64,000 nt of DNA from Triatoma infestans (lineage: Eukaryota > Arthropoda > Insecta > Hemiptera > Reduviidae), in NCBI GenBank assembly GCA_011037195.1, contig JAAEAF010000241.1, positions 21,299-85,298 of the forward strand, given 5' to 3'. This document shows positions 52,201-64,000 of this stretch, piece by piece. The position numbers and the translations under genes were made by a program. The number at the start of each line of letters is the position of its first letter. Position 1 is the first letter of the stretch. The notes under the pieces are model-generated. The model searched no databases and had not been told where the DNA came from. It worked only from the letters and a program-made list of their open reading frames with translations.

Positions 52201-55200
52201 CCCAAGAAAAAAATAAATCATTATCATGGGAGTTATGAATGAAGACTAGGGCAGGTAGTAGATAATAAGGTTGTAGGAAGATTTGGAGAAGGATAATTAA
52301 ATGACAATGGGTAAAGATTGATAGACCTATGTGAATTACATGGTTTAAAAATTTCCAACACCTTCTTCCAATATAAAATGATCTATAAGCACAATTGGGA
52401 GCGTAAACCGGCGAATCCGAGGTCACTAATAGATTATATTTCCATGAGGCAAACAAGCTCCATTAAACCGTAGGACATCAGAATTTATAGGGAAGCAAAC
52501 TGTAGAACAGATCGTTATCTGGTCTCAACCAATTGTGCCTGGTAGTGGATTAAGGATGAAACAGCCCAGAGTGACCAAAAGGGAGAATAATATAGAACCC
52601 ATAGGAAAAAGGAGAATTCTTTATAAATGCAATACAGTATAGTAGTGTAAGAGATTTCTTTCAACAAAGGATGGATAAGGAAGTGGATGAGATTTCTTAG
52701 ACAATATAGAGAAGATCTATACAACTTAAAGAAGAAACTGAAGAAAGTTGCAAGATACGTAATAAGGAATAGAAGAAAATCGCAAAAGGGAAAAGGAAGG
52801 GTTTCTCACAAATGAATTGCTACAAGAAATTGAGAAAAGAGATTGGCATTTCAGAAATGGCTTAGTTCGAAAGAATCAGATAAGAAGATTTATAATAGCT
52901 TGAAGAAAGTTTATATAATGATATATATATGTATATATAATATATATTATATATATCATATTATAAATATATTATATACTCGTATATATGTATATAATAA
53001 CATTTGCAGAAGAGAAAGTGGCGGAGGAATTAAGGAAAGGTAAGAATGAGAAGGCTCCTGGAGCTTTGAGAATCAATGTCGAACTTTTAAAATATGGTGG
53101 TGAAAAAGTTGTAAAGCTAACTACAACTTTTACAGTATTTAATTAGACTGATAAATGGAATTATCGGATGGGGTGGCAAAGGTAGTAGGGTGTACGAATT
53201 TTAAAGAACATCGTTGGAATCGTATTCAAGAAAATTGCAAGAAACTGGAAAAAAAGTAAAGGGGCAATTTCGACGATGGATTTTGCTGGAAAACTTGGTG
53301 TCCGATGCAGAATCTTGATGGAATAACAAGCTTGAGCTACTGCAATTTTTGGTTTTTGCAGATATTCGTTTATTCACACATGTTCAGGGATAATGAGGGT
53401 TTTGAAGATTTAAAACATGTATTTCCAATAAAAAATCAATTTCTAAATTTTGATGTGTTCGCACTAAGGAATAAGAGAAGGTAAATATAAAATGTAATAA
53501 AAAAAATAAAAAATTATTTAAAAAAATATCTTTTTAATTACGTTAAGAGATAAATTGGTGTAGTTTGTTGGTTCGGACTGATTTGTTAGTAATAAGTTAG
53601 TGCGGGTTTGGTTTGTGGTCTGTGCTGGTGAGTGTAACGGAATAGACCCAACTCTCTTCCATATATATACTTGAACTTAGTTGCGGCTAATGAAACAGAG
53701 AGCAGATAGAGACCCAGATGCAGCTAATCCTTTGCTAATCAACACCCCATGATTCATCTCTCCTGCAAGAGTTCCCTTGCTCTCTCTCTGTAGCGCTCTC
53801 TTACTCACTCCTTTAACCCTTTTCAATAGTACGAAGGGCAGGCGCGGAAGTAGTAAGAGCCCAAGGGGGTAGTACATGCAAATTCAGCGATTAGGACTTC
53901 ACAAGAGTAAGAGTGTGACGCAGGGTTTCAGTACAGAAGCATATCCCTTCTTTAACACTAGTCTCATCCAGCTTTTCAGCAACCCTATTTCCCGCTAGTC
54001 TTCACTTCATTTATTTGTCTTATTCTATATCTGTTAACTAGTCTTCAACTCACTTTGTTTCAACATCTCAACACTGAACACCCCTCATAGAGAATATGAA
54101 TTCGAGAGCTTTCCCTCCCTCTCTCTTGGCAGGAGGGATGATATAATTGAGAACAATTTAGTATTGTAGCAGGGAAACGGCATGTTGTGTTAGTTAACCT
54201 TACCACAACAATGTTCACCAAAGTAATATTGCTAACTTAACTGAAAACCATTTGTTCAAGCGTATTTCTCACATTAGTAACAACCTATATACAATTTGTA
54301 AAAGCACTATTTCATAAAGACAATAAATCGTTTTTTTTGACATGGATTAATAATAGTACACAGTTGTAGGATTTTGATAGATTTGTAAAAGTAATAAGTA
54401 AATGATAAATTTGCGTAGATATTTGTTAAATTTAATTTGTTCAATTTAAATAACATCTATTTCAATTATTCCAACATTTCGGTTGTTTACGTAAGATTTA
54501 AAGCTATTTGTCTACTTTAATACTACAGGTACTTCCTTACAAAGATTATTTCATAACTAGTAAATATAATAGTGATAAACATGCAGCATCTAAAAATAAC
54601 AAAACATGTTGCAAAAAAGAATATCTAAATACGATCTGCAATCAAAGAATATTTACAATCATTAAAAAAAAATCTGGTGTGAAACACTCGCATGACTTCC
54701 TCTAACTGCTGTTAATACAATTAAATATAAAATGACCAAATTTTCTTTAAAATTCTTCAAATTCTGCTTATTTGTCCTGACATAAATACAATGGTGTGAT
54801 GGGGAGGACAAGCACCATCCTACTAACCCAAGCAAGTTGGGAAGTGAAGTACGCTCCAGTGACAAAGAATGAACCCCATAAATTTGAAATTCAACGTCAC
54901 TAAGTCCGCAAAACTAGCCGAAAATAATTTTTTTAGGACTAATGTTTCAAATAAAAGTGAGCTCATATCTGTGCACTAAGCATACCAATTTAATGGATAT
55001 ATTTGTTATGGTTTCCAGATAATTGCAAGAAAACTTGAAAACTTATTCTGCAATGTTGTACATTTCGGTTAACGACTTTTCTACAAATTTGGAATTCTAG
55101 CAATGCTTCTAACGTATATTAACCCTCCATTAGTCGCGGCTGATCTGAGAGATCGCGTATGGAGAATTTTATTTCCCTTTCCTGTCGTGTTGGCAGCAAT

Positions 55201-58200
55201 GCAACATAAATCTCGCTATTTTTCTAATAATCGCGTTGTAATAAATTAGTGTGAGTTTCATGTTTCTAGATTAGCCATTGTTAGCTTCAGGTGAAAATTT
55301 GATCTCACAGATCGCCGCGACCATTGACGTAAGTTTGTTTAATTTTTACTTTTCGCTCATTTAAGCTCGTAAAACTTTTTTTTTTAAAGTAAATTATTTA
55401 TAATTCAGTGCTACATTTCCAACCGGCTTAATTGACTTATTTCAAGTAAAATGATCAGATAGTTCGCTACATTTATACATTTTTTCCCCCAGATATAATT
55501 ATAATGGATTTAAACAGGAAGTTCAACCTAAATAAAAAAGATGATATGGAGGAGGTGCTAAAGATATTGCTAGCAGATGATGATTCAGTTAGTGTGTGCA
55601 GCGTGATGAAGATACTGACACAGACACTGATACTGTAGTAGTTGACAGTATATTAAAGAAGGAGTATAGCGTTCAGAAAAGTGAAAACCAAAGTTTCTCT
55701 GGAGAAGAAGATTCTGATGACGAGAGCAATAATTTCGATAATTATTACATTGCATTTCAGAAAAGGAATAACATCATGGTGAATTCCTGGAAGTGGGGAA
55801 AAACTCCAATGAAAAATACAAGGAAACATGAGCCACAGAATATACTTATTCATCTTCCTAGCGTGAAAGGTGCTGCAAGAAAGGTAAACGATATTTATCA
55901 TGCTTGGAACCTTTTTATAGATGACAACATACTAAATACTATTGTTCAGTGCACAAACCAATATATCTTAACCTTACAAACAATTTTAAGAGATCCAGAG
56001 ATGCCCATCCCACAGATCTGGCAGAAATAAAGGGCATGCTAGGGCTTCTTTATCTGGCTGGAGTCTAAACACGGTTTAAAGTATCAATTAAAGTTCAAAC
56101 ACGGTTAAAAGTATTAGTATTATTTTTGAATGGTTAATAAGCTAACCTAGTATAATCTTTCACCTTTTAAATTATTAATTTTTTAGTTTAAAAAGACTTT
56201 TTATAAGTTTAAATTAAAAAGATCTCAGAGATCGCCGCGACTAAAATAGCATGATTTAGAGCGGCGACTATTGGAGGGTTAAACTGGTCCCCTAGAAGTT
56301 CACAAAAAATCAGAGAAAACTTATCTAATAAAAGTGATACTATTTTATGTATGTAGATAGTAAATGAAGTTTAATGAAAAATCTTTGGAACCATTTTGGA
56401 GAAAAGCGCGAAAAACTGGCAAAACCATTCTGTAAAGTCGTAAATTTGATGAGTCTAAGACCCTCGAGGGGATTGGTGGGGCGGGGGTGGTTGTTCCAAG
56501 GATCAAGCATGCGGAACTCATGGGTAATTTTCCCAGCATCATCCAGGCGGGAGATATACGCTATTGGAAGATGTGTACAATTTAACCTCGATAGGAGGGA
56601 TACAGGAACTAGGAGATTGTAATCCTTTCCGACAATCAAGCAGCCATTAGAGCATTGAGTATATCAGTTATCAACTCTAAAATGATCTAGGAATGCCTAG
56701 ATAAAGCTTAATAACCTAGGCAGGAGGAACAAAGTTTTCCCTCTGGTGGATGGCCGGGGCATGTTGGCATTGAAGGGAATGTGATGGCCGACGCCCTGGC
56801 CAAGATAGGCGCTACGGCCCCGCTTCTAAGGCCGGAACCTTTTTTGTGTGGTTAGCAACCAGTTTCTGTTGGAAGAACTTAGGAAGGTAGAGGAGACGAG
56901 GAGATCTCAACTCTGGTACTTCCTCCCCGGTTTGGGCAGGCCAAGCTCCGCTTGGGAAATTATAACCAACGGAGATTGGAGGCCTGCATTGGATTGAGCA
57001 AGAACAAGCTCCGCTTCCTTACGGGTTTCCACACGGGGCATTGCCGACTTTGAGGACACCTGGTGAAGCTGGGTTTGGAATGTGACAGCTCAAGCAGATT
57101 CTGTGGGGAGCTGGAGGAAACTCCATTACATCTCCTTACAGACTGCGAGGCTGCTACTCGGAGAAGATTCAAGAACCTGGGTAGCTATCAGGTAGAGGAG
57201 GGGGATATACCTTCTCTAGAGCCCGTCAGGGTATTGGGATTCCTCAGGGATCTCAACCTGATGGAGATTTTGTAGAACGGATGTTCAGCTGGGACATCTG
57301 CTCGGGTGCTGTGGGCAAGCCTGCGGCACCTAGGGGGCATAGCACAATAGATCGGAAGGTCGCAGTGCATTGCCCTCCCCTTCCAAAAAAAATGTCGTAT
57401 TTCCGGTTGACGTTGTTAAAGACCACTGACTTGTTAATATCTGTCGAAATCAAAATATATTGTGCCTGTAGCTAGAACATAGGTGAAATTATGATGGCAT
57501 ATTCCATATATACTCCATTTTGATTGGAAGAAGGTTTTGATGTCCCCACAGTCTAGGGAATCCAAGACATAACCCCTTAGTGCTAAAGTTGTAGGTCCTT
57601 TGAAGGGACACAGAGCTTTGGTTTAGGAAAAAATAGAGGAGGTACCACGTGGAGTGTGTTTCTTTGGTCGCCTGTTACGACACCCTGGACGGGAGCAAAC
57701 CTATTCTAAATCCCCAGACTTGCTTGGGTATTATTATACTCTAAATTATTATCTTAGAGATTTTAGAAATTTCCTCATTCCAATTAAAATGATATACTGC
57801 TGTCAGAGCTGCTGTGTGGATAAGAGACGCGTTTGTACAAATTAAATTCCGCGTCCTCCATTCCAATAAAATAAAATCTTATGTGAAAGGACTTTCTTTT
57901 ATTGCAAACTGTAAATTTTACTGTAAACTTGGAATTTTCACTCTAAGTATTAGAGAGGAATAAAAAAAAAAAAACCCAGAAACTTGTTCTGCGAAAATGC
58001 ACTTCAAGTTAACCATTTTTACTTTCTCTTACTCCAAGTAAGAGGAAGTATTGTAATCATGTCTAATTTTCGATATCGTATATTCACCGGAAATATCCGT
58101 TTTGAGGTCCCTTGAGCCCAAAAATGTGATTTTTAGAAAATGGTATATGTGTGTGTCTGTATGTGAACAGCATAGCTCAAAGACGAAAAACCGTAGAAAG

Positions 58201-61200
58201 TCCAAACTTGATATACCGTTTAGATATCACCATGGAATCCGACAGTAGGTCATCTGTCAAAATTCCTCAACTGGAAGTACCAATTTACTAGTTTTTTTTA
58301 TTTTTCTGCGATTTTCTCAAAAATATCTCCAACGATTTTATTAAAAATTTTCACATCAGCTACACATACAAACCGCTAAAACTTTTATTTAAACCATTTC
58401 TCCGGAAAAATTCATTTAAGGGTAACTTTTGGGGGAGAGGTGGGGTTACGGTTTCGTCTAAAGTGATGTTTCAGTTTATTACACAATACTGTGTTCTAAA
58501 TAATATTAATTAGAATTAAATGTGTCGTTGAAATTCCAAGTTTGAAGAAAATCGGATGACCGAAAATGCGTTTCTACTGAAATGTATTTTTCAGTTTTCT
58601 GGTATTTTGTCGAATACTGAAATGTGAACTACACATATAAAGAGCTACAACTTTTTATTTGAAACATTTCTCGTGAAAAAGTCATTTAACGGCACTTTTG
58701 GGGGGAAGGGTGGGGTTACGTTTTTCTCTAAATTGTTATTATAGTTGATTATACAATTCTACCATCTAAACAAAATTAATCAGAAATAAATAGATGGCCA
58801 AAATTACGAGTTTCAAGAAAATTAGTAAACCGGAAGTGCGCTTTTACTGAACAGTTTTTTCAGTTTTCGACGAATTTCATTAAATTTTCTACACTAACTA
58901 TATAAAATTTGTTAATTACAATTTTGAAAACTGGAGTAAGAAAAAGTTGTGTGAGTGTTTCACACCAGATTTTTTTTTTTTTTTTTAATTTGGAATATTA
59001 ATACTTATATAGATGTTAGCATACTACGCATACTTTGTTTTCCTTGCCTTTTATACATATAATGTATAATACTGATCAAAACACTTGCGTAAAGCTTAAA
59101 TTTGCAGTTCCCCCACAGCTGTCCGTGTTATCGACTTTCCTGAAAAAATGTTACAAATAAAAGTAATAGGCACTTATGCATTTAAATAGTACGTAATGCT
59201 TAAAGAAACGTTGGTGCTAGTTTTAAACAAATCACAAAACTGAAAAACTAATCAGTAAAACTGCTTATCGATTGATAGATTTCGAGAATTTGAGCATTTG
59301 ACAATTTTTTGTTTTTCAGATATTTTGTCCGCGCACAAACAAAGATACAGACCATTTGGATAAAAAAACTTCGAAAAATTGATAAGATCGCGATACTATC
59401 TCTCAGGAAGAGAAAGTAAACAGTAATCAGCTATCGGGAACGGATTCGTATGGTATCGTACCTATTTTTTTATAGGCCAATGTTTACATACGGTTTTTTC
59501 AAACTAGAAGTAATTCATACTGACACTTTTTAAGGCCGTTTGAGTCTACTTTTATTTCACATATTTCACATATTTGGACTGTTATGCCATATTGATACTA
59601 TGTGATTCAAAATATGTACATATTGTTTTTCATATTATTTCATTTTTTTGGGATATTTCATAATTGGGAGTCGTGGTTGAAGGAACTGCTGAGACTCCAC
59701 AGACTGTAGGGGGCGGGAATCACGTGGGGAGGTACAATGTTATATTGTAATTTACACAGAATGCTGCCACTAAACAGTGACGGGCACTTGTTGGTTCTTG
59801 AAGTTGTCTTGGGACGTTGTCGTTCTTTCGCTCGTGTGTCGTTTGGAAGGTCGCCAATTCATTTCGTTCGGTCACTTAGTGTATTCTATTTTGGGTGAAA
59901 TGCCACGAACATCGGCCTCAAACAGACAACTGGTTGCTAAATATCTTCGCGCGTTTCCAGCAGAACTTTTTCGAAGTGATGGAGACATTTTGTACTGCAC
60001 AGCTTGTCACAAGCGCGTTTCTTGCTCTCAACGTTCCCAAGTCACCCAACATATTGCCACCGGATCGCACATAGAGAATAAAAACAGAAAGAAAGAGAGG
60101 ACGTCCTATCAAGCCTTCCTTACATCTCCATCATCAAGTAACTCTACTCTGAGTACAGATCTGTGTCGGGCTTTGGTTAGAGCAGATATCCCTTTTCACA
60201 AACTTAAAAATCCTCATTTCAAAGGATTCTTAGAGACCTATATTGGGAAAAAAATGCCTGACGAGAGCACTCTGCGGAAAAACTACCTGGAAGATATCTA
60301 TAAAGATACAATAACCAAAATTCGAGAACATATCAAAGATGGACCGATTTGGGTGTCAATTGATGAAACCACTGACGTTGAGGGCAGGTATACTGCCAAT
60401 GCAGTTATTGGAAAACTTGACAGTGATGCTGATGTGGATTCAAAGCCATTCCTTTTGAACTGTGAGGTTCTCGAAAAAATGCAATCATTCCACCATTTCA
60501 CGATTCTTCGATGCCTCAATGCATATCCTATGGCCCAGTGGAGTTTTGAACGAAAAAGTTCTTTTGTTTCTCTCTGATGCTGCCCCCAACATGGTCAAGG
60601 CTGGGCAATCTATTCAGGTATTTTATCCTAAGATAATTCATGTGACGTGTATTGCTCATGCCTTGCATCGAGTAGCAGAAACTGTCCGATCTTTGTTCAG
60701 TGACGTAGATTCCTTAATCTTCTCGGTTAAAAAAGTGTTCTTAAAAGCACCAAGTCGCATTAAAATGCTAAAAGATCTCTATTCAGACTTGTGCCTTCCA
60801 CCAGAACCAATATTGACAAGATGGGGTACTTGGCTGGAAGCAGCTCAGTATTACTATGAAAACTACAATAAAATCAAGAATGTCCTTTCACATCTCGAAG
60901 ACGAAGCAGTAGCGATAAATACAGCCAAGTCTTTATTCGAGAAACCTAATTTAAGGAACGACCTTGCATTCATTTCTGATAATTGCGTTTTTCTTGCACA
61001 AGCCATTACCCAACTTGAGTCCCAAAATGTTCGACTGACAGAAAACGTGTCCACCGTTAAAAAAGTCATCGAAAAAGTGGAAGGAATACCTGGGAGTAAG
61101 GGAGATCTGATCAGATCAAAACTGGTAGAAGTACTGAGCAAGAACAAAGGGTGGGAGACCATCTGCCAGATTTCTGATTTTATCAGTGGAACAGAAGTCA

Positions 61201-64000
61201 CCTCAGAACATCGTGTACCCTTTACAACCAACGAGATAACTTCTTTCAGCAAGGCACCTATAACATCTGAAGATGTTGAACGATCTTTTAGTCGTTACAA
61301 GTCCATCTTACGCCCAGATCGTCGTCACTTTACGTTCCAACATTTGAAATTTCATGTGGTTGCAAACAATTTCGAAGAGTGAAGTTTTCAAAATTGAAAA
61401 TTTAACACATCTATTTATAAATAGTAAAAATGTTCTTTGTTGTATAAATCATTATAACTTGTAAAAACAAATTATTTTGTTCCTAATAAATTATTATAAA
61501 TTGTAAAAATGTTCTTTTCTTGTATAAATAATTATAACGCCCCCAAAAAAAAAAAAATTCCATTTTCATAAAAAAAAAATGTCCATTTTACTTAAATATT
61601 CCAGAAAATATTTTAAGAAAATCACATATTTTCCACATAATTGACGAAAATAAATGCATATTTTAATTAAATATTTGGCATTTTTAAATACATAAAAATC
61701 CGTTCCTTAGTGATTACACACTTAAATAAAATCGCTATATTTTTGTATCCATGTAGGTAATTGGAAGTGTAAAATTTGACTTATCATTAAACGTTTATTC
61801 CGGTTTTTATTATTGTAATGGAGAGGTATAAAATTACTGTGGATATCTCATGGGAGTTTAATTCTACCTTGATAAAGAATAGGGATGTCAGGTGGACGGG
61901 GTAATAAGAATAAGTTCCGAATTTTTCTTTTGAACTGTACATTTATTTCCGTCACTACACGTAAATTACAGTGATAACCCGATTCCTGGTCTTCAGCGGG
62001 CAACGTTGTTGTGCAACGCACTGGTAATGGCTTGGATAGTGATGTAGATCACATGCAAATCCTAGGTACTGGCGTCTGAAGCTACGGATGCAAGAACAAG
62101 CCCCACCATCCAGCTTCTAATCAATGGAGGACCAGCTCTAAACAAAGAATAGAGCAATGTTAATAAAAGAAAATACACTTTTATGAATCCCTACAAAAAA
62201 AGAATAATGTATTTGAGCTGTCACAATGACTTGTTATAAGTAACAGGTCCAATTAAGGATCATATGATAGAATTATACACCTTGAGATAGGTACTAGCAA
62301 AAGCTAATGTAGCACATGCAAAAGAGTTTAGTTAATTAAAAGAAATACCTGGATTTGTAGATTCCCAGGGCGCCAGAAGTGCGATAAAAATGCTATATCT
62401 GACTGGCCACACTGTCAATAATGCTGCATTATTCAGCTACTAAAATTCAACTGGTACTAGTTCTTTAAATAAGTTAATCTAAAACATTAAATAATGAATT
62501 ACACTGCACTTGAAGTTGTCAGTGATGCGAATTGGAACGTCCATTTAAGTGGATTATTACAGCAAGGTATGCTTCTTTAAGGTTGCCAAGTCCTCAACTA
62601 GTGAAACAAGAACGTTAAGATAAATGTTGGCCATAATAATAATTAGAGGAAATTGGGATGGGACAGGACCAAATAACTGTTCTCACATACCCCAGCCTTG
62701 GCGTCCCGACCTGATAAATGATTAATTGCGAATTCGCAATATCTTCTCTTGAAAGTATTTGTAACGAGATGTCTTCAATAAAATTGGATTCAGTTGTGAG
62801 AATTAGCTGCTTGGAGCTGCAATAAAGTAGAGTTCCGGAAGAAGCATGTGCTGTAGTATACAAGACGGCGTCAGTGGCACAACTAGTACAGTATGGCACT
62901 TGAATCAGAACTGAACTCAATGAGAGTAAGTGCAGCCCTATTAAGCGCTCCTTACTAGATCAGACATGTTAGAGAACATGATCCTTTAATCAATGCAGTA
63001 TTATGCAAGGCACTAATTATAATGTAGTATAAAACGAAAAAATAAATAGCATGTATTCTCATATAAATAGAATATTAAGAAATACGACTGGATCAACCGT
63101 GTGACCAGTCACATTTCAAACACAGTAAGGGGGGCTCCCACAACTATTTGTCCCCGCCGTTATCAATTCGCGTAGAAATACGCGACAATTACTATTTCTT
63201 GATAACACGGCAGCCTACTAAATGTGTCTCGTAAGTGCGTTGCATAACCTGCTCACCTGTTCTTGGCAGCCCTCTGACTTCAATTACTAAACTGACGTGA
63301 AATTATAGGAGTTCTTGATTCTTGATGATTTGTCTCAGTAAGTGGTTGATCATGTTTATTTACTAGTTAATTGTCTATTATTTATTTCTAAAGTGAAAAA
63401 TGAATACTGGAATTATTGATAGAATAATAATAAATATGTAAAAAACAAATTCAGATAGAAAATGAGACACTATGTGCATGTAACGCGGCTGCAGTAACAT
63501 ATCCCTTTGTATTGGTTCGAAAAAGGATTCTGTGACAGCTGTCAAACCAGCTCAAAAATGTTAACTAAGTATGTCTAGCCGTAACTGAGAGCGTGTGTAG
63601 GAGTTTAGAAGAGTTGTAGAGGGCTCTCTTTAATGGGACGGCCAGTGGTGGTGGTTGGTGGTGGTGGTAGGTTATAGTGGAGAGGTACCCGAGGGAGGTT
63701 CACGCCTCCTCCGTCACGCAACAAACGTCAAACCAGAACAGCGACTGACAGCAAGGGTTACAACAGTGCACCACAATGTACACACACAAACACACCATAC
63801 ACCATATATATACTTTCTCTTTTCACAAATACATACACAAACTGACTGACTGACTCATGTTGCTATGTTACAAAATAAAACCGCACACACACACACACAC
63901 ACACACACAATACACAAACACACATAGCACTTACCACAATATCACCACTAAACACCCTTCATATTTTATATTCTGATTTTTGTTTCCCGTTCCAACACCA

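Overview
This is eukaryotic, AT-rich, intron- or intergenic-type DNA dominated by transposable elements. It most likely comes from an insect. The tRNA-derived SINEs, the CGGBP1-like hAT transposons, the Helitron, piggyBac and RTE-type and I/Loa-type LINE pieces, and many short terminal-inverted-repeat (TIR) elements fit an arthropod genome with a heavy mobile load. A hemipteran is my guess, not something the window proves. There is no bacterial gene organisation, no rRNA and no CRISPR array. One assembly gap (N run) lies at 27650-27823. Coding-density signals that could belong to a host gene are limited to a few exon-like patches: 12416-12499 and 34045-34239 (both with good splice acceptors), and a weaker one at 8417-8660.

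Layout. 1-12 kb: a degenerate tandem repeat, a SINE, copies of a very abundant dispersed repeat called 'family A' here, and a dead Tc1-like transposase. 12-16 kb: repeats plus a 444-bp palindrome. 16.3-23.5 kb: a single large inverted-repeat element whose two arms are broken by later insertions of a 2.3-kb hAT transposon, a 5'-truncated LINE and a 1.4-kb Helitron; the Helitron itself carries a smaller foldback element. 25-34 kb: SINEs, foldback elements, an internally deleted hAT with a perfect 8-bp target duplication, and elements with roughly 145-bp TIRs. 35-48 kb: direct repeats, a cluster of TIR elements, LINE tails, a short LTR retrotransposon (TRIM-like) and nested insertions in family A. 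48-57.5 kb: two more family A copies, one split by an unclassified 2.2-kb TIR element and an RTE-like LINE, the other by a truncated piggyBac and an I/Loa-type LINE. 58-62 kb: a nearly complete family A copy and the second, nearly intact hAT copy. 62-64 kb: nothing recognised.

How it fits together. No pathway or operon is visible. The logic is stratigraphic: family A and the foldback superfamily ('family B', terminal motif CAGAGACATTTTCCG) are the older layer, and DNA transposons, a Helitron and LINEs have repeatedly landed inside them, often leaving readable target-site duplications (8 bp for hAT, TTAA for piggyBac, 6-8 bp for LINEs, 5 bp for the LTR element). All transposase and reverse-transcriptase reading frames seen are broken or truncated. 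The hAT copy at 59.4-61.7 kb, with a single visible frameshift in a homopolymer, is the closest to intact.
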